Below, one piece after another: positions 32,001-40,049 of a stretch of 64,000 bases of DNA. The notes below the pieces were generated by a model that searched no databases, was not told the origin of the DNA, and saw only the letters and a program-made list of their open reading frames with translations. Both the position numbers and the translations under genes were made by a program. The stretch lies in NCBI GenBank assembly GCA_018267545.1, contig JAFDYG010000537.1:1-64000 (forward strand). Reading direction: 5' to 3'. Within the stretch, counting starts at the first letter, position 1; every line of letters starts with the position of its first letter. The stretch is from Bacteroidota bacterium. Its GTDB lineage: Bacteria; Bacteroidota; Bacteroidia; Chitinophagales; Chitinophagaceae.

Positions 32001-33060
32001 CCTTGACGTCATTGTAGCTAAGCCCTCCCGGCGAAGCATCCTGCCGGTACAAATTAAACTTCTCCATTCCCGGAGAATAGATATTGATGCCCCCGCGATG
32101 GGTTCCCACCCACAGATTCCCCTGCCGGTCCTCGAAAAGAGCAGATATCGTCCGCTGTGAAAGCGAAGCCCCATTCCCCGGTTCGTATGTATAATGGAAG
32201 AAGCTGCCCGAAGGCGCATGAAAAAGGTTGAGCCCGCCATTGATGCTCCCCGCCCAAAGCTGCCCCTTGTGATCGGTCAGCATGCACTTGATCATATTAT
32301 TGCCAAGACTCGACGGCTGCCGGTCCGAGTGACCATACCGGACGAATGTCCCCTGGAAAACATCGAAGAGAAAAATCCCGTCATCCTCCGTCCCCAGCCA
32401 AAGATTCCCCTGCCGGTCTTCCTGGATACTGATGATCGTATTCCCGCTTGGATTGGTGATCGCCGGATTGACAACCGGCACAAACCTGCCCGAAGCAGAC
32501 TCGAACCGCAGCAATCCCGCAGCGCCCCCTGCCCAGATCCGCCCCTGCTTGTCCTCATGCAAACATAAAATGCGATCCGCCCCCCTATAATGAACAAAAC
32601 CCGAAGACTCCTTATACAAATCCAACCCACCCCCATACGTCGCCACCCAAATCCGCCCCGCCCGGTCCTCCAGGATGGATGTAACGGAGTTAGCCCCCAA
32701 ACTGCCCGAATCCGAAGAGCTATGCTTATACCTCACCCACCGGTTCGTTTCCCTGTCCAGCCGGCACAGCCCATTCGCCGTCCCCACCCAAAGCCTCCGC
32801 CGCCTGTCCTCATATATATATTTAATATAGCTGTCCGTTAGACTGTCATTTCGATACACGACCATCTCATGGCCATCATACCGGTTCAACCCATCCCGCG
32901 TACCTATCCAGATGAATCCCTGACTGTCCTGAAAAATGGACTCGATCGTACTATTCGACAACCCCTGCTCACCCGACAAATGGGTGAACCGAAGCCTCGG
33001 CTCCTGCGACCTCGCCAAAACCGCAGCCATCAGACAAACAAACGACAAAAAAATCCTCAT
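29044..33060 (-). CDS. Hybrid two-component system sensor-regulator (HTCS) of the galactan locus
   Basis: About 1338 aa. The ATG at 33060 gives a clean signal peptide (MRIFLSFVCLMAAVLARSQ); upstream in-frame starts at 33114 (ATG) and 33129 (TTG) are less likely. A periplasmic sensor of about 14 propeller repeats (IWIGT..GGLN..D type) is followed by a Y_Y_Y domain (about 690-760), one membrane helix (about 770-790), a HisKA domain with His in SHEFRTPLS, a HATPase with NLLHNAFKYT and GSGVGLAF, a receiver domain with Asp in IVSDVIMPG, and an AraC-type DNA-binding domain at the C-terminus. It would bind an oligosaccharide in the periplasm and activate the divergent susC operon. Confidence 0.95.
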   Translation of the reverse strand: MRIFLSFVCLMAAVLARSQEPRLRFTHLSGEQGLSNSTIESIFQDSQGFIWIGTRDGLNRYDGHEMVVYRNDSLTDSYIKYIYEDRRRRLWVGTANGLCRLDRETNRWVRYKHSSSDSGSLGANSVTSILEDRAGRIWVATYGGGLDLYKESSGFVHYRGADRILCLHEDKQGRIWAGGAAGLLRFESASGRFVPVVNPAITNPSGNTIISIQEDRQGNLWLGTEDDGIFLFDVFQGTFVRYGHSDRQPSSLGNNMIKCMLTDHKGQLWAGSINGGLNLFHAPSGSFFHYTYEPGNGASLSQRTISALFEDRQGNLWVGTHRGGINIYSPGMEKFNLYRQDASPGGLSYNDVKAFCEESSGNIWIGTDGGGLDLFLRDKHVFKHYANDPFNEHSLGSNAVLDVMEDREGRLWVSTWGGGLNLFDKKSGGFTRFVNDPRDAGSISSNFVQKTFEDYIGNLWVATYYGGLNIFDVRTRRFSRGVVDPTGKTALTGKNIVSLLEDKEGKIWIGTDDGGLNCYHQSTHRFSHYFNSEERVPDIRVLFEDSKGRLWVGQKGLYLLDAGADSFRLVTSKGGLSNEFVKGITEDEQGNLWISTSNGLTRLNPETLAFAKYNTGDGLQDLEFEANACLRAKDGEMYFGGINGFNSFYPSAIRANSFIPPVYITGMQVAGKREQVGEKEVVLSYRQATFSLSFAALNFTTPENNQYAYRLEGLDKDWNYIGKENKVMYTNLSPGSYVFRVKASNNDGVWNEAGASMRIVITPPFWRTDWFIALLVLVGAGCLYVLYRVRTNARMRELEGQKREEIRQEQMKFFTNVSHEFRTPLSLILGPLERIMKENASPAFNRHYQSMHRNAQRLLSLINELMDFGKLESGSLKLGVQKGNLDAFMDEIAEEFRDWAVQKEIDFSLGEQAVREAWFDRPVLEKIVLNLLHNAFKYTNPGGKITLEVLGSLDAFKPSFSGSLVLKNKFRGSRYVYVRVADTGIGISSGSIHHLFERYYRITESHLGSGVGLAFVKSLALLHKGDIYVYSEREKGTEIIIGIPVAEEDYRKEERRDVSVEGGVRLEGYADPVPVRKAAGEELPPVETILLVEDNEELRSFLRESLSGSYQVMVAADGKEGLAMAREISPSLIVSDVIMPGMNGVELCRAVKEDIDTCHIPFLMLTARTDQPAQVEGLDAGADYYFAKPLNTQLLLLTIRNRLEQDRRLKQRYKQDSQVEAMELVHSEKDKEFMNSLLTIIDAQMSNPEFDVDLLCQEMGMSRTRLYQKVKSISQQSIGDFIRTQRLRKALQIMTHEDVSITEVMARIGIQTQSYFTKAFKKEFGKTPTQYMQELRKY

Positions 33061-33139
33061 CGGCAACCGCAATTGTTTTATCAAATTTAGGCGCCCCCCG
33101 GCGATTTTCCGCATAACATCGCCTACCAAGGCCCCATTT

Positions 33140-33176
33140 GGACCAATTGAAACAGAGAAATGAACGATCGGACCAA
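33140..33176 (+). promoter_or_regulatory. Direct repeat GGACCAA, possible HTCS operator
   Basis: GGACCAA occurs at 33140-33146 and again at 33170-33176, 30 nt apart (about three helical turns), upstream of susC. AraC-type output domains of HTCS proteins bind direct repeats in this position. With only two short copies, chance is possible. Confidence 0.35.
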
Positions 33177-33246
33177 ACGAATTAGCCTCCCCAATCTATC
33201 TTGCAGCTCATATCCGGACTAAAACCCCGGATGAAAATTCACGAAT

Positions 33247-36200
33247 ATGAAAAAACGATTGCTTGTGAGGATCCCCATCCTCTTATTACTCCTTTGCCTC
33301 AGCGCCGCCACCTACGCCCAAAAGCGGACCGTTACAGGGCGAGTTACCGATTCCAAAGACGGTTCACCCCTGGCAGGCGTTACCGTCCAACCCAAAGGTT
33401 CGACTTCCGGGGGTGTAGTTACCGGGGCCGACGGCGGGTTCTCCATCACCCTCGACAACAACATCAAGACCCTGGTCTTCACCTTCGTAGGTTTTGGCAG
33501 CCGCGAAATGCCCGTGGGCAATACCCCCCTCGAGATCGGCCTGACCGCCACCACCTCCAACCTAAACGAGATCGTCGTCATCGGTTATGGCACCGCCCGG
33601 AAAAAAGACCTGACCGGAGCCGTGGCCATCGTCAGCGAAAAAGACTTTCAAAAGGGAGCCATTACGACTCCCGAACAAATGATCGCGGGTAAAGTGCCCG
33701 GCGTATCCATCATCTCCAACGGCGGACAACCCGGAGCAGGAAGCACCATCCGTATCCGCGGCGGCGCCTCCCTCAACGCCAGCAACGACCCCCTGATCGT
33801 GATCGACGGCGTACCCCTCGACAACGAAATCCCCGCAGGCCAGAAAAGCGCCATCGCCGGCGCCGGCAACCCCCTTAGCTTTATCAACCCCAATGACATC
33901 GAAACCTTCACCGTCCTCAAAGACGCCTCCGCCGCAGCCATCTATGGCACACGCGCAGCCAACGGCGTCATCCTGATCACGACAAAGAAAGGCAAGGGCG
34001 GCGCACTAAAGGTTGCCCTGCAATCCGTCAATTCAGCCTCCACTCTAGTCAAAAAGGTCCCGGTCCTAAACGCGACCGACTTTACCAACATCGTAAAAAC
34101 AGGCGGCACACCCGCACAGATCGCCATGCTCGGCGGCTCCAGCACCGACTGGCAGGACCAGATCTACCATACCGGCATCGGAACCAATAATAATATCAGC
34201 ATCAGCGGCGGATTAAAAAAACTACCCTACCGAATCTCCGCCGGCTACCAGGACCAAAACGGGATCTTAAAAACGGACCGCCTCCAACGCACTTCCGCAG
34301 CCTTCGTTCTGAACCCGCTGCTCCTCGACGGTCACCTGAAAATCGACCTAAATCTAAAGGCTAGCTGGGAACGCGCCCGCTTCGCCAACCAGGCCGCCAT
34401 CGGAGGCGCATCATCCTTCGATCCCACCCAGCCCGTGTACTCGAAATCCACCCGCTACGGCGGCTATTGGGAATGGCTCGACCCCGCCAACCCCACGGGC
34501 CTCAAAAACCTCGCTGGCCGCAACCCGCTGGGTCTGCTCGAGCAGCACTATGACAAAAGCAACCCCATGCGTGCTATCAGCAACCTGCAGGTCGATTATA
34601 AATTCCACTTTCTTCCCGACCTGCACGCCAACGCCAACATCGGCTATGATTATGTAAAAGGTCAAGGCTATTCCTATATCACCGACAGCGCCGCAGAGTC
34701 CTATATCGCCGGAGGCAAAGGCGGACAAAACAATCCGTACAAACAGGTAAAGAAAGACGTCCTCGCCGAGTTCTTCCTCAGCTATATCAAGGACCTCAAA
34801 TCCATCCATAGCCATATCGACGCGCTCGCCGGCTATTCTTATAATAATTACCTTACCACGATCTATAATTTCCCGACCTACTATGCCAACGGAACCAAGA
34901 TGCCAAACTCCGACCCGGCATTTCCTTTCGATAAACCCGAACATACGCTCATCTCGTTCTTCGGGCGCGTCAACTACAGCTTCGAAGACAAGTACCTGCT
35001 GACGGCTACCATCAGAAGAGACGGCAGCTCGCGTTTCGCCCCCCAGAACCGCTGGGGCACCTTCCCCTCCGTAGCCTTCGCCTGGAAGGTCAAGAGCGAG
35101 TCCTTCCTCAAAAATGTCGACGCCCTCTCCGACCTCAAGCTGCGCCTGGGCTATGGAGTTACCGGCCAGCAGGACGGCATCGGCAACTACGACTATCTTT
35201 CTTATTATACACTCAGCGCAGCCAACGCCTCCTACCAGTTCGGAAACACCTACTACCAGGCCTTCCGTCCCGGCGGCTTCTACGCCAACCGGAAATGGGA
35301 ACAAACCGCCACCAGCAATATCGCGCTGGACTATGGCTTCCTCGACGGCCGCATCAGCGGTAGCATCGACTTCTACTACAAGAAGACGACAAACCTCCTG
35401 AACAACGTTCCCCAGCCCGCAGGCAGCAACTTCTCCGCCTATATCGTCGCCAATGTCGGCGACATGACCAACAAGGGCGTAGAGTTCAGCATCAACGCAC
35501 AGCCCGTAAGAACCCGCGACCTCACCTGGGACCTGGGCTTCAACGTGACGTACAACAAAAACACCATCACCAACCTGACCGTCATACCGGGCGACACCGC
35601 TTATATCGGCTTCCCCAGCGGCAGCATTGCCGGCGGTATCGGCGGACAATTCGCCCTGATCAACGCCGTAGGCGGCAGCAAGAACACCTTCTATCTTTAT
35701 CAACAGGTATATAACGCCAGCGGAGCACCGATCGAAGGCGTATTCGTAGACCGAAATAAAGACGGCATCATCAACCAGAAAGACCTCTACAAGAGCAAGT
35801 CCGCAGACCCTAAAGTTTTCCTGGGCTTCTCCACCAACGTCAGCTGGCGCAGGTGGAACGCAGGCCTCGTAGCAAGAGCCAGCCTCGGTAACTACGCCTA
35901 TAATAATATCTTCAGCCAGAACGGTGTCCTCAATCAAATACTCGGCAACCCCGTCCTGTACAACGCCTCTGCCAATTATTTAACGACTCGATTCAAAGGC
36001 GGCAACGCACAGCAGCTGCTCAGCGATTACTATATTCAGAACGCTTCATTCCTACGTTTGGACAACGCCAGCATCGGCTACAACCTCGGCTCGATCAGCC
36101 ATACACACACCGCCCTGCGCCTGACCGCAAGCGTCCAAAATGTCTTCGTCATCACAAAGTACAAAGGCCTCGACCCCGAAATCGGCGCAGGCAACGGCAA

Positions 36201-36273
36201 CAATCCCGGCATCGACAACAGCCTCTACCCCCGCCCAAGGACTTATAACCTCGGGGTAAATCTGGATTTCTAA
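33247..36273 (+). CDS. susC: SusC/RagA-family TonB-dependent outer-membrane transporter
   Basis: A 1008-aa receptor with a signal peptide. Residues about 25-105 are a carboxypeptidase-regulatory-like beta domain (TGRVTDSKDGSPLAGVTV). A TonB-box-like stretch, NEIVVIGYGTARKKDLTGAV, precedes the plug (about 115-230, with RIRGGASLN and VIDGVPLD). The remaining residues form the 22-strand barrel. There is no STN domain, so it is not of the sigma/FecR-linked type. It heads an operon with SusD, SusE-like and galactanase genes and would import galacto-oligosaccharides. Confidence 0.95.
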   Translation: MKKRLLVRIPILLLLLCLSAATYAQKRTVTGRVTDSKDGSPLAGVTVQPKGSTSGGVVTGADGGFSITLDNNIKTLVFTFVGFGSREMPVGNTPLEIGLTATTSNLNEIVVIGYGTARKKDLTGAVAIVSEKDFQKGAITTPEQMIAGKVPGVSIISNGGQPGAGSTIRIRGGASLNASNDPLIVIDGVPLDNEIPAGQKSAIAGAGNPLSFINPNDIETFTVLKDASAAAIYGTRAANGVILITTKKGKGGALKVALQSVNSASTLVKKVPVLNATDFTNIVKTGGTPAQIAMLGGSSTDWQDQIYHTGIGTNNNISISGGLKKLPYRISAGYQDQNGILKTDRLQRTSAAFVLNPLLLDGHLKIDLNLKASWERARFANQAAIGGASSFDPTQPVYSKSTRYGGYWEWLDPANPTGLKNLAGRNPLGLLEQHYDKSNPMRAISNLQVDYKFHFLPDLHANANIGYDYVKGQGYSYITDSAAESYIAGGKGGQNNPYKQVKKDVLAEFFLSYIKDLKSIHSHIDALAGYSYNNYLTTIYNFPTYYANGTKMPNSDPAFPFDKPEHTLISFFGRVNYSFEDKYLLTATIRRDGSSRFAPQNRWGTFPSVAFAWKVKSESFLKNVDALSDLKLRLGYGVTGQQDGIGNYDYLSYYTLSAANASYQFGNTYYQAFRPGGFYANRKWEQTATSNIALDYGFLDGRISGSIDFYYKKTTNLLNNVPQPAGSNFSAYIVANVGDMTNKGVEFSINAQPVRTRDLTWDLGFNVTYNKNTITNLTVIPGDTAYIGFPSGSIAGGIGGQFALINAVGGSKNTFYLYQQVYNASGAPIEGVFVDRNKDGIINQKDLYKSKSADPKVFLGFSTNVSWRRWNAGLVARASLGNYAYNNIFSQNGVLNQILGNPVLYNASANYLTTRFKGGNAQQLLSDYYIQNASFLRLDNASIGYNLGSISHTHTALRLTASVQNVFVITKYKGLDPEIGAGNGNNPGIDNSLYPRPRTYNLGVNLDF

Positions 36274-36291
36274 AAAACTAAACGAATCAAC

Positions 36292-37896
36292 ATGAACCGA
36301 CATATTTCCGCCACAGCCGCAATCTTTGCTTGCCTGTCCCTGGCGGCCTGTACCAAAAATCTGAACCGTCTCCCGACAAACGATATTACGGCGTCAAAAG
36401 CATACAGCACACCCGAAGGCTATAAGCAAGGCCTGGCCAAAGTCTACGCCGCCTTCGCCCTCACCGGCAACACCGGCGGGACCGGCAGCCCCGACATCCC
36501 CACTCAGATCATATCCGACGAGGGGAACTCCGATTTCCTAAGACTCTATTTCAATCTGCAGGAACTGACGACCGATGAAGCGGCCTGGACATGGCAGAAC
36601 GACGCCGGAATCCAGGGGCTCCACGAGATGAGCTGGTCCTCTATCAACCCCATCATCGACGGCCTCTACTACCGCAGCTTCTTCCAGATCACGATCTGTA
36701 ACGACTTCATCCGCCAGTCCGCAGAAAACGCGATCACGGGTAAAGGCTTCTCCAGCCAAACCGTCGACTCTATCCGCCACTACCGAGCCGAAGCTCGCTT
36801 CATCCGGGCTTATCAATACTGGGTCCTTATGGACCTCTTCGCCAACCCTCCTTTCGCCACCGAAAACGACGCGATCGGCAGCACCATTCCCAAACAGATT
36901 ACCAGAAAGGACCTCTTCAATTACGTGGAATCCGAGCTGAAAGCCGCAGCAGACAGCGGCCTCGTAGCACCCAAGTCCAACGAGTACGGCCGGGCCGACC
37001 AGGGCGCAGCCTGGGCGCTCCTCGCACGCCTGTACCTCAACGCTCAGGTCTATACAGGAACCGCCCGCTACACCGACGCGATCACTTACTGCAAGAAAGT
37101 GATCGGCGCCGGCTACAGCCTCCACCCCGACTACACACAGCTGGCCCTCGCCGATAATAATCTAAACACCGACGAGAACATCTTTACCATCAACTACGAC
37201 GGCACTTACACGCAGAACTACGGAGGCACGACTTATCTCGTGCATGGCCCCGCCGGCGTCCCCGGCACCATCTCCGGCAGCAACGGCAGCTGGAGCGGAC
37301 TCCGATTCACCCAGAATTTCGTCGCCCTCTTCCCCGACTACAGCGGCAACACCGACCATCGCGCACAGTTCTATCAAACGGGTCAGAACCTCACCATGAA
37401 GGACCTCTACACCGCAACCGACGGCTTCTCCACCTTCAAGTTCAGAAACCTCACCCGCTCCGGCGGCCCAGCCCCGCACGCAGATCCCAATGGTAATTTT
37501 TCCGATATCGATTTTCCGCTCTTCCGACTCGGAGAGACCTACCTCATCTACGCCGAATCCGTCCTACGGGGAGGCACCGGCGGTGACGCAGCCACAGCCC
37601 TAAGCTATATCAACGCGATAAGAACCCGCGCCTACGGCAACACCTCCGGCAACATCACCTCCGGACAGCTGTCGACCGACTTCGTTCTCGACGAACGCGG
37701 CCGCGAGCTCTACTACGAAGCCTTCCGCCGCACCGACCTCGTTCGCTACGGCAAGTTTACCACCAATGGCTATCTGTGGGCATGGAAAGGCGGCGTAGCA
37801 GGCGGCACCGCCGTATCGGACAAGTATAATATCTTCCCGATCCCCAGCACCGACCTGTCGTCCAATCCCAATCTCGTTCAAAACCAAGGCTACTAA
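36292..37896 (+). CDS. susD: SusD/RagB-family outer-membrane glycan-binding lipoprotein
   Basis: A 534-aa lipoprotein (signal ending SLAACTKN). The TPR-like helical fold is indicated by RHYRAEARFIRAYQYWVLMD, cited in part, GAAWALLARLYLNAQVY and the C-terminal signature LDERGRELYYEAFRRTDLVRYGKF, cited in part. It would act as the lid on the SusC barrel and bind the oligosaccharide. The gene starts 18 nt after susC. Length is normal for the family. Confidence 0.95.
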   Translation: MNRHISATAAIFACLSLAACTKNLNRLPTNDITASKAYSTPEGYKQGLAKVYAAFALTGNTGGTGSPDIPTQIISDEGNSDFLRLYFNLQELTTDEAAWTWQNDAGIQGLHEMSWSSINPIIDGLYYRSFFQITICNDFIRQSAENAITGKGFSSQTVDSIRHYRAEARFIRAYQYWVLMDLFANPPFATENDAIGSTIPKQITRKDLFNYVESELKAAADSGLVAPKSNEYGRADQGAAWALLARLYLNAQVYTGTARYTDAITYCKKVIGAGYSLHPDYTQLALADNNLNTDENIFTINYDGTYTQNYGGTTYLVHGPAGVPGTISGSNGSWSGLRFTQNFVALFPDYSGNTDHRAQFYQTGQNLTMKDLYTATDGFSTFKFRNLTRSGGPAPHADPNGNFSDIDFPLFRLGETYLIYAESVLRGGTGGDAATALSYINAIRTRAYGNTSGNITSGQLSTDFVLDERGRELYYEAFRRTDLVRYGKFTTNGYLWAWKGGVAGGTAVSDKYNIFPIPSTDLSSNPNLVQNQGY

Positions 37897-37913
37897 AAAA
37901 ACAAATTGCGTAT

Positions 37914-38984
37914 ATGAAATACTTATTTGCCATCACATCCCTGCTCCTGGTGATCACCAGCTGCAAAAAAGATCTGACGACGGCAACCCTCATTTCCCCC
38001 TCCGGACCGTCCAAGCTGACCGCTTCGTCAACGAACCTCGTGCTGTCCTCCTCCAACGACTCTATAGCCGCGATCTCCTTTAGCTGGCCGGCCCCCAACT
38101 ACGGCGTGGCCGTCCCAGTCACCTACACCCTGCTGATCGACCAGCCTTCCGACACCTCCGGCGCAACCGCCTGGTCCAACGCCAAGAAGATAACCATCGC
38201 CACCGACAGCCTGAAAAAATCCTGGCTGGGCACCGACTTCAACGTCCTGCTCAACCAGCTGGGCCTTACCCCCGGAATCGCTGCCCCCATCGTCGTTCGC
38301 CTAAAAGCCGACGTCAACCAGAGCACCGGCACGGCATCGGTCATCCCTACCCTTTCTTCCGACGTATCCATGACCGTTACCCCCTACAAGATCGTCCTGA
38401 TCTACCCCAAGCTCTACGCAGCCGGCGACTTCCTTACCCCTAACTGGACACAGATCGACCAGCCGGGCTGGGTCGTCGCCTCCCTCAAAAGCGACAACAA
38501 CTACGAAGGCTATATCAACTTCCCTAATACCGACAACAACTTCAAGCTTTGCACACAGCTGAGCTGGAATGGCACCAACTACGGCTGGGGAACCAGCGCC
38601 ACCACCATGAGCACCACCGGCGGCAATCTCTACTTTAGCGGCCCCGGCTACTGCCGCGTATCCGTCGACGTGACAGCCCTGACCATTTCCTATACCCCCA
38701 CAAACTGGTTCGTCTCGGGCGACTTCAACAACTGGAGCACCACAGCCGGAAAGATGACCTTCAACGCAAGCACCAACCAATGGACCGTCACCGGCGTAGC
38801 CATGACCGCAGGGAATCACTTCAAATTCGCAGGCGACCCTAGCTGGAACAGCCAATACGGCGTAGACTCCAAAGGCAATCTTGCATCCAACGGTGGTGAC
38901 ATCATCGCCGCAAAGACCGGCACCTTCACCGTCACCCTCGACCTGAGCCAGGGCGCAGGCAATTATACGTACTCGGTTAAATAA
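37914..38984 (+). CDS. SusE/SusF-like outer-membrane glycan-binding lipoprotein
   Basis: A 356-aa lipoprotein (signal ending LLVITSCKKD). Residues about 35-160 form an Ig-like domain (SusE N-terminal type). Residues about 165-250 and 255-350 look like two starch-binding-type beta modules with repeated patterns such as LYAAGDFLTPNW and WFVSGDFNNWS, each with aromatic residues suited to sugar stacking. It lies 17 nt after susD and 5 nt before the GH53 gene. It would hold galactan or its fragments at the cell surface. Confidence 0.85.
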   Translation: MKYLFAITSLLLVITSCKKDLTTATLISPSGPSKLTASSTNLVLSSSNDSIAAISFSWPAPNYGVAVPVTYTLLIDQPSDTSGATAWSNAKKITIATDSLKKSWLGTDFNVLLNQLGLTPGIAAPIVVRLKADVNQSTGTASVIPTLSSDVSMTVTPYKIVLIYPKLYAAGDFLTPNWTQIDQPGWVVASLKSDNNYEGYINFPNTDNNFKLCTQLSWNGTNYGWGTSATTMSTTGGNLYFSGPGYCRVSVDVTALTISYTPTNWFVSGDFNNWSTTAGKMTFNASTNQWTVTGVAMTAGNHFKFAGDPSWNSQYGVDSKGNLASNGGDIIAAKTGTFTVTLDLSQGAGNYTYSVK

Positions 38985-38989
38985 GACAC

Positions 38990-40036
38990 ATGAGGTTCAT
39001 TTTCATTTTACTTATCGCCGCAACCACAGGCTGCGGCAAAAACAGCGGAGGCGGTGGCAACCCCACCCCTCCGCCATCTACAGTCGACACGCCCAAGCCC
39101 ACCGCCGACACCCCCATTTTCAAAGGCGCCGACGTCAGCTGGATAACCCAAATGGAAGCATCCAATTACAAGTTCTATAATTCCTCCGGCGTCCAGCAGG
39201 AATGCATGCAGCTCCTCCAAAGCCTCGGCATGAACTCCATCCGCCTCCGCGTCTGGGTCAATCCCTCCGACGGCTGGTGCAGCACAGCCGACCTCATTGC
39301 CAAGGCCGTAAGAGCAAAGGCCCTCGGCATGAGAATAATGATCGACTTCCACTACAGCGACGTCTGGGCAGACCCGGCACACCAGACAAAACCTGCCGCC
39401 TGGACCAGCTACGACTTCACCACGCTTACCAACACCGTCAACACTTATACAAAAACGGTCCTCGATTCCCTAAAAGCCCACGGCGTAGTCCCCAGCTGGG
39501 TACAAATCGGTAACGAGACAAACGACGGCATGCTCTGGCCCGACGGCCGCGCTTCGACCAATATGGCCAACTTCGCCGCCCTCGTCTCATCCGGCGCCCG
39601 CGCGGTCAAGGCCGTCAACGATTCGATAAAAGTCATCGTACACATCTCCAACGGCTACAACAACAGCCTCTTCCGCTGGATGTTCGACGGCCTCCAGGCC
39701 AACAACACGCAATACGACATCATCGGCATGTCCCTCTATCCCACCGCCTCCAACTGGTCCTCCTATAACGACTCCTGCTTCGCCAACATGAAGGACATGG
39801 TCACCCGCTACAACAAATCCGTAATGATTACCGAGGTAGGCATGGCCGCCGATCAACCCGCCGCCTGCCAGTCATTCCTCACCGACCTCATCCACAAAGT
39901 CAAAGCAGTCCCCAATGGAAAAGGGCTAGGCGTCTTCTACTGGGAGCCCGAGGCCTATAACTGGCAAGGCTACGGCCTGGGCGCCTTCGACAACTCCGGC
40001 AAACCCACCGCCGCACTAAACGCATTTCATAACTAA
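38990..40036 (+). CDS. GH53 endo-beta-1,4-galactanase lipoprotein
   Basis: A 348-aa enzyme with a lipoprotein signal (LLIAATTGCGKN), so probably on the cell surface or in the periplasm. The GH53 TIM barrel begins FKGADVSWITQME, followed by NSIRLRVWVNP and IMIDFHYSDVWADP. The acid/base Glu is in QIGNETNDGMLW (near residue 175) and the nucleophile Glu in MITEVGM (near 281). It cuts beta-1,4-galactan in type I arabinogalactan. It is cotranscribed with SusE-like and GH2-GH53 genes. Confidence 0.95.
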   Translation: MRFIFILLIAATTGCGKNSGGGGNPTPPPSTVDTPKPTADTPIFKGADVSWITQMEASNYKFYNSSGVQQECMQLLQSLGMNSIRLRVWVNPSDGWCSTADLIAKAVRAKALGMRIMIDFHYSDVWADPAHQTKPAAWTSYDFTTLTNTVNTYTKTVLDSLKAHGVVPSWVQIGNETNDGMLWPDGRASTNMANFAALVSSGARAVKAVNDSIKVIVHISNGYNNSLFRWMFDGLQANNTQYDIIGMSLYPTASNWSSYNDSCFANMKDMVTRYNKSVMITEVGMAADQPAACQSFLTDLIHKVKAVPNGKGLGVFYWEPEAYNWQGYGLGAFDNSGKPTAALNAFHN

Positions 40037-40049
40037 TAAATCAACTCTT

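Noticed and set aside
34411-35937. 508-codon minus-strand open frame inside susC
   Set aside because: It lies antisense to a clear SusC coding region; the translation is Val/Gly/Ala/Glu-biased with no domain pattern, as expected from GC-rich codon bias.
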